NCBI GenBank assembly: GCA_000775715.1
Contig: JRWQ01000008.1
Span: forward strand, 346,630-410,629
Length of the DNA stretch: 64,000 bases
DNA from: Vibrio tubiashii
Lineage (GTDB): Bacteria > Pseudomonadota > Gammaproteobacteria > Enterobacterales > Vibrionaceae
Direction of reading: 5' to 3'
The position numbers were made by a program, and so were the translations under genes. The notes under the pieces were generated by a model. The model saw only the letters and a program-made list of their open reading frames with translations, ran no database searches and was not told the DNA's origin. The first letter of the stretch is position 1, and each line of letters opens with the position of its first letter. Shown in pieces: positions 1-9,019 of the stretch.

Positions 1-1284
1 GACAATGCTGGCAGTACTTTTTCCCCTCAGTCTGAGCAAAAACGCCAATCGTTTCGGGGCTCACTCAACTGGGTCGCCACCGAGCAAGACGAATTCTATT
101 TAGATGTTGCTTACTCGAACGACGAACGCGTAGAACATAGTTACTTCAGCTCATCAAATCGATTACTGACCAGTTACTATGACGGTAAAAAACTCTCGAG
201 TACCTTAGGCTACTTGAGAAGCTGGGACTGGGGTGAATCAGACGCGAGTTACTTCTACGAATCATCACAAGTGAATGAAAACAACTTCCACCCAATGGTT
301 GATGAAACAGAAATGACGCAAAACAATCATACCTTTGATGCTCGCGTTACCCTTGATCAACTTGAAAACCAACTTATCTCTGTAGGCGCACAAGTAGCGT
401 ATAGTGAAGTTGAGAACCAGCGCGATTATTCTAGTTCGCGATCGGTCACCCAAAGCGCTGTTTACGCGCAAGATGAGTACTCACTTAGCGATGATCTGAC
501 GGCTACGTTGAGTGGACGCCTCACTCATAACAACCAGTTCGGTAACGACTTTAGTCCTCGCCTATACTTAGTGTACAACGGAATTGAAAATCTAACCTTC
601 AAAGGTGGATACGGGGAAGGGTTTAAAGCTCCAACGCTGTTCCAATCATCTAAAGACTTCTCTCTAGTCAGTTGTGGTGGACGTTGTACCTTAATAGGCA
701 ACCCAGATCTAAAGCCTCAAACGTCTAAAACCTACGAATTCTCAGCGATGTACTCAGGTTCAGTTGGGTATGTTCAAGCAACAGCGTTTTTCAATGATGT
801 CAAGAACCTCATCGACCGAGATTTAGACCCATTTTTCAACGGTTCATCTAACATTATTCAATATGAAAACGTGGATAGAGTTGAGACCAAAGGGATAGAG
901 CTAGAAGGCGAGTACGATATTTCAGCGGATTGGTTCCTTACCATGAATGCAACCTACACGGACGCCAAAAATAAACAGGACAATACAGATATCTCCTACA
1001 CACCCGAGTGGCTGGCCAATGCCAGTTTGAACTGGCAAGCAATGAAAGCCCTAACGCTGTTTGCCGGAGTCAACTACACAGGCAACCAGAAAGATGGCAG
1101 CGACAATAAGCTAGACCCGTACTCTATCGTTTCGATTGGTGGCTCATACGCAATTAACAACAACGTCAAGCTTAGAACAGGGATTACCAACTTAACTGAC
1201 GAAAGGTTGGATCAATCAACACTCGACTACGAAGCAACCGAACAAGGTCGCACTTACTATTTCAAAGTTGATTTCGAGTTCTAG
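1..1284 (+). CDS. TonB-dependent outer-membrane receptor, 5' truncated by window edge
   Basis: The frame is open from base 1 to the TAG at 1282-1284, giving the last 427 residues of a larger protein; the signal peptide, TonB box and plug lie outside the window. What remains is a beta-barrel: alternating aromatic/polar strands, a conserved 'GEGFKAPTLFQ' segment followed by 'NPDLKPQTSKTYE', and a C-terminus ending in aromatic 'YYFKVDFEF', the usual outer-membrane sorting signal. These motifs are characteristic of siderophore receptors of the FepA/IrgA/CirA type. A Cys pair near 'SCGGRC' could form a loop disulfide. The substrate cannot be told from this part; a catecholate siderophore is my guess. 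A terminator follows directly. Confidence 0.85.
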   Translation, partial: DNAGSTFSPQSEQKRQSFRGSLNWVATEQDEFYLDVAYSNDERVEHSYFSSSNRLLTSYYDGKKLSSTLGYLRSWDWGESDASYFYESSQVNENNFHPMVDETEMTQNNHTFDARVTLDQLENQLISVGAQVAYSEVENQRDYSSSRSVTQSAVYAQDEYSLSDDLTATLSGRLTHNNQFGNDFSPRLYLVYNGIENLTFKGGYGEGFKAPTLFQSSKDFSLVSCGGRCTLIGNPDLKPQTSKTYEFSAMYSGSVGYVQATAFFNDVKNLIDRDLDPFFNGSSNIIQYENVDRVETKGIELEGEYDISADWFLTMNATYTDAKNKQDNTDISYTPEWLANASLNWQAMKALTLFAGVNYTGNQKDGSDNKLDPYSIVSIGGSYAINNNVKLRTGITNLTDERLDQSTLDYEATEQGRTYYFKVDFEF

Positions 1285-1301
1285 ACTTACCTCCTCAATT
1301 G

Positions 1302-1333
1302 AAAAGAGCGCCGTTAAAAGCGCTCTTTTGTTG
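1302..1333 (+). terminator. Rho-independent terminator after TonB receptor
   Basis: An AAAGAGCGC stem pairs with GCGCTCTTT across a short loop, followed by a T-rich stretch, about 17 bases after the receptor stop codon. Confidence 0.75.
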
Positions 1334-1428
1334 ACTATCGATGCACAAATCCGCTGCTAAAAGGAGCCTAGCGAGCTTAACCTGCTCAAACGTATCAACT
1401 GGATATACCTGACCAACAAAGCTGACGG

Positions 1429-3105
1429 TTATTTGATTTCAGTTTGTTGTGACTGATTAACCATATGTAAATGCACATCTTGCTGAGGGAAAGGAATCGA
1501 GATGCCTTCTCGATCAAACCTCAATTTCACCTCTTTGGTCACATCCCAATAGACATCCCAGTAATCATCGGTCTTCACCCAGGGGCGAACAATAAAGTCG
1601 ACCGAAGAGGTATTTAAAGTATGTACGCGGATATTTGGCTCTGGTGTACGCAATACTGCAGGATGTTCAGTAATGATATCAGTCAAAATAGCTTCGGCTT
1701 TAAGCAGATCATCGTTATAGCCAATGCCAAATACCATATCGACACGTCTGACTCGTTCATGCGTCACATTCTTAATGACGTCACCCCATATTTTGCCATT
1801 CGGGATAATAATAATTTGGTTATCAAAAGTCTTGATCGTAGTGTTGACCAAGCTCATATGACTCACTTTGCCATCCACACCACCAGCGAAAACGAAATCA
1901 CCCACATCAAACGGTTTGTAGATTAATAGCATCATACCTGCGGCGAAGTTCGAAAGTGTATCTTGCAAGGCAAAACCGACAATAACACCGGCAATACCAA
2001 AACCTGTCAGTACCGGGGCTAAGTTAAGACCGATCTGTGACAAGCCGACTAGAATACCTATCACCCATACCGCATTGCCCGACATGCCAATAAAGAAGTC
2101 CTGCATCAGCTGAGACAACTTAAGGTTTTTCGACACCACTGCTTTACTAGTGATTTTGCGCACCAACTTAGCAAGCACACTAGTGGCAAAAATAATCAGG
2201 CCAAAGATAAACAGCTGGAATAGATGCTGAGGCGCGTTATTCGCCACCCAATCCCAGATTTTAGCCGACCAATGAGACATAATCGTTATAACAACACGGC
2301 CATCAAGTAAATCTTGAGTGATACTGCCTGTCACCTCGAAGTTAAGACGCTTGTACTCAGAAGTATCAATACCGACTTGGTCCCCAATTGAAATCAAAGA
2401 TTTTAAGCTATCAACCGCGATATTCATTCGCTGTTGAACAATTAGCTGCCCTAACTGCAAAGAGGCATGCTCTGAATCTGGACTGACTGATAGCTGCCGA
2501 TCTATAAGGCCTATCTGTTGATTTAAATACTCTACCGAGGCAGAGGTCAGCCTCAAGCGTTTGCTTAGTGAATCTTTAAACCGAGCATAAGAGAGGTGCT
2601 CATCTTCTCCAAGCGCATTTAGCCAATCGATATTCTCCCATGCTGATTGCATAGTGGTATCAAGATAGTGCTGTAACTCTTGTAGGTCGTTTAACAACGC
2701 GAGTTTGTCTTCCGCTTTGGCGGAGTCAATCTCGGCATTTAACGTTTTAATTTTCCCTTCGAGGTAACGGCGCGCGTTATCGACATACTCTTGCTGCCGT
2801 TTGATTTGATCCAGTAACTTATCATTTGAAAGTGAACCTTTGCGCACAGCAGTATGAAGAGCCCCTCTTAAGCTCTCGTTCTTTTGAAAAAGCTTGAGCT
2901 GAAGAGCATCTTTTTCACCTCCAGTCACTGTTTCGACTGAATCTACCAGTTCACTTAGTTCATCGCTGATCCGCTCTATCTCAAGCTCTTGCTTGCTCGG
3001 TTGTACAGGCTCTTGAGAGGCGAATGCACTCCCAACGAGCGAACCGAACACAAGAGCAACACCAACAGCAAATAGACGAATATTCTTAAGAGACATTAAG
3101 TCCAT
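1429..3105 (-). CDS. MscS-family mechanosensitive ion channel with periplasmic coiled-coil domain
   Basis: Inner-membrane channel expected to open under membrane tension during osmotic downshock. The 558-residue product begins with a signal peptide (cut near 'SAFASQEP'), then has about 230 residues rich in Glu, Leu and Lys that look like a helical periplasmic domain, then membrane segments from about residue 290. The pore-lining helix and beta domain are clear: 'GFALQDTLSNFAAG', 'YKPFDVGDFV', 'IIIPNGKIW' and the C-terminal 'DREGISIPFPQQDVHL'. It is longer than the 286-residue E. coli MscS and carries an extra N-terminal module, as in larger MscS paralogues. The start at 3105 is supported by GAGGG six bases upstream. 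It seems to be transcribed alone. Family certain, exact subfamily not. Confidence 0.88.
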   Translation of the reverse strand: MDLMSLKNIRLFAVGVALVFGSLVGSAFASQEPVQPSKQELEIERISDELSELVDSVETVTGGEKDALQLKLFQKNESLRGALHTAVRKGSLSNDKLLDQIKRQQEYVDNARRYLEGKIKTLNAEIDSAKAEDKLALLNDLQELQHYLDTTMQSAWENIDWLNALGEDEHLSYARFKDSLSKRLRLTSASVEYLNQQIGLIDRQLSVSPDSEHASLQLGQLIVQQRMNIAVDSLKSLISIGDQVGIDTSEYKRLNFEVTGSITQDLLDGRVVITIMSHWSAKIWDWVANNAPQHLFQLFIFGLIIFATSVLAKLVRKITSKAVVSKNLKLSQLMQDFFIGMSGNAVWVIGILVGLSQIGLNLAPVLTGFGIAGVIVGFALQDTLSNFAAGMMLLIYKPFDVGDFVFAGGVDGKVSHMSLVNTTIKTFDNQIIIIPNGKIWGDVIKNVTHERVRRVDMVFGIGYNDDLLKAEAILTDIITEHPAVLRTPEPNIRVHTLNTSSVDFIVRPWVKTDDYWDVYWDVTKEVKLRFDREGISIPFPQQDVHLHMVNQSQQTEIK

Positions 3106-3294
3106 GATGCCCTCTAATTAAAAATACATGTTTAGGGGTGGTAAGTACCGTTCCAGTTTAGCCTACGGCTCTAGGGGAGCACAATGTAGCAAGTCAGCAG
3201 AAAAAGAGGCAATGGAAGGTTTTTTGACTACTAATAAATATTGAAGGGTGCCAGTAGTCATCGGTATAGCTAACTAGCTATAAATGCAAAAAAC

Positions 3295-3732
3295 TTAACT
3301 GCGGTTTGGATGGTTTAAGATGTGATCTTCCCAATCAATAACATCGATCTCATAAACCACTTTATTGCGAACACTCTCCCCCGCTGCATGCATCGCAGAC
3401 TTAGAGCCAGTAATTAATGGATGCCACTCAGGAAGAGGCTGATTTTCAGCAAGCAAGCGATAAGCACAAGTGTGAGGTAGCCAAGTAAAGTCATCGATAT
3501 CTTCACGAGTCAGCTTGGTACACTCTTCACCTGATGTAAAACGATTCGGATAGTCTTTGCACGAGCACGTTTTGCTATTCAACCAGCTGCAAGCGACGTT
3601 GGTGTAATAAACTTCGTCGGTATCTTCGTCCATTAACTTGTGCAAACAGCATTTGCCACAACCATCACAGAGAGACTCCCACTCTTCTTCAGTCATCGCT
3701 TCAAGCGCTTTGTGTTGCCAAAACTGCGTCAT
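3295..3732 (-). CDS. ycgN: YcgN/UPF0260 family Cys-cluster protein
   Basis: A 145-residue protein very close to E. coli YcgN over its whole length: '[19 protein letters not shown]', '[11 protein letters not shown]', 'CKDYPNRF', '[13 protein letters not shown]' and '[13 protein letters not shown]'. The CxxCxxCC cluster plus later Cys residues places it in the family described as Fe-S/zinc chelating (CxxCxxCC domain); no reaction is established. An upstream in-frame ATG at 3753 would add seven residues, but the family N-terminus (FWQ.K.L..M) fits the internal ATG at 3732, so I prefer that. Neither start has a strong ribosome binding site. It stands alone, 189 bases upstream of mscS on the same strand. 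Confidence 0.88.
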   Translation of the reverse strand: MTQFWQHKALEAMTEEEWESLCDGCGKCCLHKLMDEDTDEVYYTNVACSWLNSKTCSCKDYPNRFTSGEECTKLTREDIDDFTWLPHTCAYRLLAENQPLPEWHPLITGSKSAMHAAGESVRNKVVYEIDVIDWEDHILNHPNRS

Positions 3733-4049
3733 GTGGTAACCCCAAGTATTCATGTATTGCCATGGAAAAGGAAAGCGGAATTTATATAGATCCTTGGCGC
3801 AAAGTGCAAGTGCTTCTGCTCACGAATTAAATTCGTAAAATATGAATGGTACTAGCTCAATTGTTCAAGCATTTGATTTGATTGAGTAACGTTTCCCCAC
3901 GTTAACTGAGAGTAGTGCTTGCAGAATGTCGAGTTTATTTAGGCTGACTGGTGCGACTCTCCCAAATTAAATCGCGGCGCTAAATAAGCGTGATTGAGTG
4001 CACATTTATTGTTACCATTACGACCAATTTATATCGAGGTCAAAATCAG
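3733..4049. other. Intergenic region between divergent ycgN and yeiW-like genes
   Basis: About 317 bases, AT-rich, which must hold the promoters for ycgN (minus) and the yeiW-like gene (plus). It contains a perfect 15-bp inverted repeat at 3822-3836 (ACGAATT-A-AATTCGT), a possible operator. I see no convincing gene or terminator in it. Confidence 0.5.
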
Positions 4050-4298
4050 ATGGAATGCCGTTTAGGTTGCGGGGCATGTTGTATTGCACCAAGTATTTCT
4101 TCCCCTATCCCTGGAATGCCCAATGGCAAGCCTGCTGGCATGCGTTGCATTCAGCTCAATGAAGACAATCTGTGCAAACTTTTTGGCAAGCCCGAACGCC
4201 CTAAAGTATGCCATGCGTTCAAACCTTGCCCCATCGTTTGCGGCTCAACCAATCAACAAGCACTTGATAACATCACCGAGTTGGAAACACTGACTTAA
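4050..4298 (+). CDS. YeiW-like small CxxCxxCC protein (UPF0153/YkgJ superfamily)
   Basis: An 82-residue protein starting 'MECRLGCGACCIAPSISSP', followed by 'GMPNGKPAGMRC', 'CKLFGKPERPKVC' and 'KPCP'. This pattern closely matches E. coli YeiW and belongs to the YkgJ zinc/iron-chelating family; its molecular function is not established. The start at 4050 is chosen over an upstream in-frame ATG (3990) because it has GAGGT eight bases upstream and matches the family N-terminus. The gene is monocistronic by position. It is unrelated in sequence to ycgN apart from the shared Cys cluster style. Confidence 0.82.
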   Translation: MECRLGCGACCIAPSISSPIPGMPNGKPAGMRCIQLNEDNLCKLFGKPERPKVCHAFKPCPIVCGSTNQQALDNITELETLT

Positions 4299-4366
4299 CA
4301 GACTGGTGTTCCTCGTACTTTGTTAAACACTCCGCTTATAGATATCGCTGCGATAATCCTAAATTC

Positions 4367-4401
4367 GTCACAACTTTGCCTTCCAGTCACAATTAGTCAC
4401 A
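4367..4401 (+). promoter_or_regulatory. Direct GTCACA repeats upstream of the RstA-like regulator gene
   Basis: GTCACA occurs at 4367, 4386 and 4396, i.e. 19 and 10 bases apart, about 60-90 bases before the response-regulator start codon at 4460. OmpR-family regulators usually bind direct repeats about 10-11 bp apart, so autoregulation is a reasonable inference. No binding data are available. Confidence 0.35.
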
Positions 4402-4459
4402 TTGTTGATCATTCCCGTGAGTTATAGTTTTCTCACCATCCATCACTTTGCAGATCTGA

Positions 4460-5179
4460 ATGTCAACGTCCCAAACCTACTCAATAATCTTGGTTGAAGA
4501 TGATCTTGAACTCGCAGACTTGATTCGAGACTTCCTACAGAATTATGAATTTGACGTCGCGATCGTTTGTGACGGTGTGACTGCTGTTGACGTTATTCTT
4601 GATAGGCAACCCGACTTGGTCATTCTTGATATTATGCTGCCGGGTCAAAGTGGTATGGATGTATGCCGTGCAATAAGAACTAAATACCAGGGTATGATTT
4701 TGATGCAAACGGCGTTGGATGACGACATTGATCAGGTAATGGGACTCGAACTTGGTGCCGATGATTATGTCGTAAAACAAGTAAAACCGCGTCTTCTTTT
4801 ATCACGTATTCGCGCGTTGCTACGTCGCCAAGAGCGGCTATCAACGAAAGCCAAAGACGATGAGATGAAATTTGGCCGACTCACGATCAACCTTCAGCAT
4901 CGTGCGGTAATGGTCAACAACCAAGCCATTAAGCTGACCACTTCGGAGTTTGACCTCCTTCATTTACTTGCAAAGAACGCAGGAAGCGTCGTTTCACGAG
5001 ATGAGATAGCTCAATCGATACGTGGATTTGAGTATGATGGACTAGACAGATCCATTGACAGACGAATATCTCGTTTAAGGCGCACACTGAATGATGACCC
5101 ACAACAGCCAAAACTGATTAAAACCATTCGCGGTATCGGCTATCAACTGTGTCTCTCAAACGAGGAGGCAATCGTATGA
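4460..5179 (+). CDS. OmpR-family response regulator, RstA-like
   Basis: Cytoplasmic two-component regulator of 239 residues. The N-terminal receiver domain has the acidic pair 'VEDD', the phospho-acceptor Asp57 in 'DLVILDIMLPG' and the Lys in 'GADDYVVKQ'. The C-terminal winged-helix DNA-binding domain ends 'RTIRGIGYQL'-like (here 'TIRGIGYQLCLS'). The segment 'RGFEYDGLDRSIDRRISRL' is strikingly like E. coli RstA ('RGVSYDGLDRSVDVAISRL'), so RstA is the closest relative I recognise. The stop codon overlaps the kinase start as ATGA, giving translational coupling. Its targets may include the two downstream envelope genes (inference). Confidence 0.9.
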   Translation: MSTSQTYSIILVEDDLELADLIRDFLQNYEFDVAIVCDGVTAVDVILDRQPDLVILDIMLPGQSGMDVCRAIRTKYQGMILMQTALDDDIDQVMGLELGADDYVVKQVKPRLLLSRIRALLRRQERLSTKAKDDEMKFGRLTINLQHRAVMVNNQAIKLTTSEFDLLHLLAKNAGSVVSRDEIAQSIRGFEYDGLDRSIDRRISRLRRTLNDDPQQPKLIKTIRGIGYQLCLSNEEAIV

Positions 5180-6810
5180 TCAGAGCGTTTTTTATTCTAT
5201 GGTTAGCCGTATTTGTGCCTATCATCCTACTGATTATTCCCACATCATTTAACCCTATTCAACGATTAAATGAATCATTTTCTGAGCAGTTCTATAAGCA
5301 AATTTACACCGTCAACTTCGATATCCTGACAGATAAATTGCTAGAAAAGCCACAAAGCCAATGGCAAGCTATTATCAAGGCTGAGGCTAAACACTTCGCC
5401 TATCCCCTCAAGCTAGAGTCTATCGATAATTATCAAGACGATGTTAAGGTTCTGGAGTCTATTCGCCGGGGTGAAACCACTTTTGTGTTCGGCGACCCTA
5501 TGGCTCTGATCAAACGTGTTGGCGATAGTGACTATATCATTTACTTTGCGTTGAACGAGTCAACACAGCTGGCGGTTCTCAATCAGGCAAGAGGTACGCT
5601 CTACCTTGCTTCGCAGCAACTTCGCTCCCTTGCCAGAGAATCTTGGCAGAAAGATTTGGCAGAAAAAAATGCCCGAATCCCTTTTCAAATTAGCCTGAAA
5701 ACGACCAGCGAGCTTTCTCTCCCTGGGCATAAAGCCATCGAAGAATCGCCAAATGAGATTGTCAGTTACATCAACCAAGCAGGGCAAGTCGAGCTACTCG
5801 CACCGTTAGAAGAGGGCATTTGGCTTCATGTTCACGATGATATGTCTCAAAGCACCCAAATGAAACTCACATCTGCGATCGGCGGACTGTTTTTTTTGCT
5901 GATCTCACTCGCGCTAGTACTTTGGGTGTTTCCACTGTGGCGAGATTTAAAGCGACTAGTGCACACTGCCAACGAGTTTGGTCAAGGGCGACTTTCTCAA
6001 CGAGCTAAAGCATCTCGGCTATCCGTCGTCTCACAACTCAGCGCATCGTTCAATACCATGGCGGATAATATTGAGAGACTGATAGCTGGGCAACGTGAGC
6101 TGACCAATGCAGTCGCCCACGATTTGCGCACGCCTTTATATAGACTGAGGTTCGCGTTAGAGATGATTGAAGATGAGTCACTGCCAGCGACTCAAAAGCA
6201 GAAGTACCACAATACGATTCAATCTAGCATTGAAGATTTGGATCATTTAATAAACCAGAATCTACTACTGTCTCGCTACAACCGAATTGCCGATGTCACC
6301 CAGTTTAGTCTATGCTGCTTTGCCGACGAACTCACTAAAGAGGTGGAGTTTTTCCGTCTCGAGCATAGTGAATTCGAGATCAGGTTTTATTGTTCTCCCA
6401 GCTTACAGACAGATACCTTATTTATCGACAAAGCGGGCTTAATGCGTGCGGTCAAAAACTTGCTTGCCAATGCCAGTCGCTTTGCACAAACCAAGATAGC
6501 GATCTCTTTTGCGAATGAGAACAATCTGTACATGATAAGCATTGAAGACGATGGGCCGGGCATAGCGAGCAAAGATGCTGAAAAAATCTTTGACCCCTTT
6601 ATTCAGCTTGATAACCAAGAACGCAGTAGTGACAAAGGCCATGGACTTGGTTTAGCTATCGTTCGTCAAGTGATGAAGTGGCATCAGGGCAGTGCGACAG
6701 TTTCCTCATCCACACTGGGTGGTGCGCAGTTTACTCTTACTTGGCCAGCTAAAAACATTACGGATAACTCAAAAGCAATTGTGACCAAATCGGACACAAT
6801 TAGTCCATAA
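5176..6810 (+). CDS. Sensor histidine kinase, RstB-like
   Basis: Membrane sensor kinase, 544 residues from the ATG at 5176, which is preceded by GAGGAGG and overlaps the regulator stop; a longer frame from 5149 is unlikely. It has TM1 at about residues 5-25, a periplasmic domain of roughly 200 residues, TM2 at about 235-257, a HAMP linker, the H-box 'VAHDLRTPLYRLRF' with phospho-accepting His315, an N-box 'KNLLANASRFA', and the ATP-binding boxes 'EDDGPGIASKD' and 'GHGLGLAIVRQ'. All catalytic motifs are intact. It is larger than E. coli RstB (433 residues), mostly through the periplasmic part. The signal sensed is unknown. Confidence 0.9.
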   Translation: MIRAFFILWLAVFVPIILLIIPTSFNPIQRLNESFSEQFYKQIYTVNFDILTDKLLEKPQSQWQAIIKAEAKHFAYPLKLESIDNYQDDVKVLESIRRGETTFVFGDPMALIKRVGDSDYIIYFALNESTQLAVLNQARGTLYLASQQLRSLARESWQKDLAEKNARIPFQISLKTTSELSLPGHKAIEESPNEIVSYINQAGQVELLAPLEEGIWLHVHDDMSQSTQMKLTSAIGGLFFLLISLALVLWVFPLWRDLKRLVHTANEFGQGRLSQRAKASRLSVVSQLSASFNTMADNIERLIAGQRELTNAVAHDLRTPLYRLRFALEMIEDESLPATQKQKYHNTIQSSIEDLDHLINQNLLLSRYNRIADVTQFSLCCFADELTKEVEFFRLEHSEFEIRFYCSPSLQTDTLFIDKAGLMRAVKNLLANASRFAQTKIAISFANENNLYMISIEDDGPGIASKDAEKIFDPFIQLDNQERSSDKGHGLGLAIVRQVMKWHQGSATVSSSTLGGAQFTLTWPAKNITDNSKAIVTKSDTISP

Positions 6811-6845
6811 ATCACCAACGATTAATAACCAGTGTAAATGTTAGT

Positions 6846-6873
6846 TTGGAGTGGCTAAAACAAGTCACTCCAA
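6846..6873 (+). other. Hairpin in the leader of the DUF2860 gene
   Basis: TTGGAGTG pairs perfectly with CACTCCAA across a 12-base loop, ending only three bases before the AAGG ribosome binding site at about 6875-6879. There is no T-run, so it is not a classical terminator on the plus strand. It may set the relative expression of kinase and porin genes or protect the downstream mRNA end. Confidence 0.45.
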
Positions 6874-6885
6874 AAAGGATTTCAC

Positions 6886-7887
6886 ATGCACGTAAGTTCA
6901 AGCTTTACCGCGTTCGTTGGCGCTTCAGTTATCTCGGTTAGTTCTTTCAATGCGTTAGCCCAACGCGATCCTTTCACTCCGGGCTTTAGTGGTACCATTA
7001 GCCTCAATGCGGGCTACAGTCAAACCCAATCTCAACACAATACTAATGACGATAATGCCATTACGCACGACTTAAATAATAAAGGTCAGCAAGTTAGCCA
7101 AGTATCTCCTATCCTGCTTGGTCGATTGCAGTACAGTTTTGGAAACACCGTCATTTTCTTAGGTAACAGTGAAGACCAAATTACTGAAGCCAACTTTCAA
7201 GCTGAGTTGGGGATAACCCAAAAATTAAGCAGGAATAGCGCATTAACTGGCGCTTTATTTGGCAGTGTACCCGATCAAGATGAAGTGTGGCGCGACCCTT
7301 ATTTAACCGGTAGAGCTCGAACCGTCACAGATCAAGCCGTATCAGGGGTTCGATTTTCCTGGGACTTATTTAGCCCTGTATCTGTATCGTTAAAATACGC
7401 TTATGCGCAAAGCGAAGTCGACCAAGACGATATTGGCCTGTCTGCACTTCTGTCAGTGGCAGAGCAAGCGCAACTTGCTCGTGACAGCGATTATCATAGA
7501 TTTGGTACAGAAATCGCTTTTCCAATTGGCAAAGCGTTAACGATTGCTCCTTCTATGTATTACACGCGTAGAGATGCCAAAGGCAATTCACACTCTTTTG
7601 ATGAGATCAGTGGTCAAGTTGCTGTCGTCATAAACCTGCCAAGACACACGTTTAGCACAACATTTCGCAACAGTATTGCCGAGTTTTCTCAAGACAACCC
7701 TCAGTTCAATCGTAAACAAGATTATCGAAGTATTGGTCTGTTCTCTGTCTATAGCTACCACAACCTGCTTAACCTGCCTAACACCAACCTAAACCTAATG
7801 GCGGGTTATCAAATAACAGAGTCCGATATCGAGTTTTACAGCAGCGAGAACCTCTTCCTTTCTACAGGCGTGAGCTACCACTTCTAA
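6886..7887 (+). CDS. DUF2860 family outer-membrane protein
   Basis: A 333-residue protein with a signal peptide (cut near 'FNALAQRD') and then 'FTPGFSGTISLNAGYSQTQS', the hallmark opening of the DUF2860 family, which is common in Vibrio. The rest shows alternating amphipathic strands and ends in 'STGVSYHF' with a terminal Phe, as expected for a beta-barrel placed in the outer membrane by the Bam complex. No function is established for the family. It lies 75 bases after the RstB-like kinase, with AAGG before its ATG, so it may be a target or partner of that system. It is followed 18 bases later by a lipoprotein gene, probably in the same operon. Confidence 0.78.
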   Translation: MHVSSSFTAFVGASVISVSSFNALAQRDPFTPGFSGTISLNAGYSQTQSQHNTNDDNAITHDLNNKGQQVSQVSPILLGRLQYSFGNTVIFLGNSEDQITEANFQAELGITQKLSRNSALTGALFGSVPDQDEVWRDPYLTGRARTVTDQAVSGVRFSWDLFSPVSVSLKYAYAQSEVDQDDIGLSALLSVAEQAQLARDSDYHRFGTEIAFPIGKALTIAPSMYYTRRDAKGNSHSFDEISGQVAVVINLPRHTFSTTFRNSIAEFSQDNPQFNRKQDYRSIGLFSVYSYHNLLNLPNTNLNLMAGYQITESDIEFYSSENLFLSTGVSYHF

Positions 7888-7905
7888 TCATTACTAGGGA
7901 TCACC

Positions 7906-8973
7906 ATGTCTATGTTTGTCAAATATCTTGTTCTCGGTGCACTGATTGTTATCTCTGGTTGTGATGACGATATTGGTGACGCAGAAAAATATACCAAACC
8001 AACAGTAGATGCTGGCAGTGACAAAGTCTATACGCTGCCGATAAGCAAGATCACGTTAAGTGGTTCAGCGAAAACATACCCTAAACATGTGTACAGTATT
8101 AATGATACCAAGTGGACGCAGACATCAGGGCCTGAAAATTTAACTATTCTAAACTCAGATAGACTAACCGCGACCTTACTCAATCCCGAAACTACAGGAA
8201 CGTACACATTCGAATTATATGTAAAAGATAGCGGTAATAGGAGCAATACAGACAGCGTCAAAATCGTTTTAACGCAAAGCGCGAAAGTCGCATCAGCAAG
8301 AAGCAGCCGCAGTTATAGCGATGACTACAATTTGATGTGGAATGCCGTTACTGAAGACCAAGTCCGCTACCCTGAGATTGAAGATCAATGGCAAGCACTG
8401 TATCAGCCTTATCTAATTGAAGTAGAGCAAATAACATCGGATACACAATGGCATAAGATGGTCACTAAGATGATAAGTGATCTCAATACTGACCAACTAG
8501 AGTTACGCACCATTGACAGCAATCTTAGTGGCAGAGCTTCAACGGTTGAGCATGTAACTTGGTCTCAAGATAACGGTATCGGCAAGCTACGCTTTGATTC
8601 GCTCGGCAATATTTCAAGTCAGGAGTTACTCGTTGGGCTAACCAAGGCGCTCGCTAGCTTATCATCAACCCAACAAATCAAACTCGACTTTCGTACCAGC
8701 GGAGTGTTCAATGATCAACTTTTGCTGACGCTAATTACAAGGCTAACAACCCGAAGCTTCAGTTTGTGTCTTGCAGAGTTTGAACAAGAGGTAGACTGTA
8801 TTCAAATACAAGCCAACAAAGACCTGAGTGAAACCCGATTTGAGGTAATAGGCGCGGAAAGTAGCCTGTCGGCACAGCAGTTTGCTAGGTTTATCGACTT
8901 TGTTTATTTAGGGGGCGAAAGGTTCGAGTTTTTAACCAGTTTGCCATTAACAACTAAGTTAGTTTTACACTAA
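7906..8973 (+). CDS. Putative lipoprotein with PKD-like domain
   Basis: A 355-residue protein with a lipobox: short hydrophobic signal then 'VISGC' with Cys19 as the lipidation site. Residues about 33-125 look like an Ig/PKD-type beta-sandwich ('PTVDAGSDKVYTLPISKITL', 'WTQTSGPENLTI', 'YTFELYVKDSGNRSNTDSV'). The C-terminal 220 residues are not recognised. The residue after the lipidated Cys is Asp, which in E. coli is the signal to avoid Lol transport and stay in the inner membrane; whether Vibrio follows that rule strictly is uncertain. It sits 18 bases after the DUF2860 porin gene and ends at a terminator, so the two probably act together in the envelope. Function unknown. Confidence 0.7.
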   Translation: MSMFVKYLVLGALIVISGCDDDIGDAEKYTKPTVDAGSDKVYTLPISKITLSGSAKTYPKHVYSINDTKWTQTSGPENLTILNSDRLTATLLNPETTGTYTFELYVKDSGNRSNTDSVKIVLTQSAKVASARSSRSYSDDYNLMWNAVTEDQVRYPEIEDQWQALYQPYLIEVEQITSDTQWHKMVTKMISDLNTDQLELRTIDSNLSGRASTVEHVTWSQDNGIGKLRFDSLGNISSQELLVGLTKALASLSSTQQIKLDFRTSGVFNDQLLLTLITRLTTRSFSLCLAEFEQEVDCIQIQANKDLSETRFEVIGAESSLSAQQFARFIDFVYLGGERFEFLTSLPLTTKLVLH

Positions 8974-8975
8974 CA

Positions 8976-9006
8976 AAAAAGCGATGCTTTCGGGCATCGC
9001 TTTTAC
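8976..9006. terminator. Bidirectional terminator between lipoprotein gene and recR
   Basis: AAAAGCGATGC pairs with GCATCGCTTTT around a TTTCGG-type loop, with A-run and T-run on either side, between convergent genes. Confidence 0.85.
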
Positions 9007-9019
9007 TAATTTGATTGAA

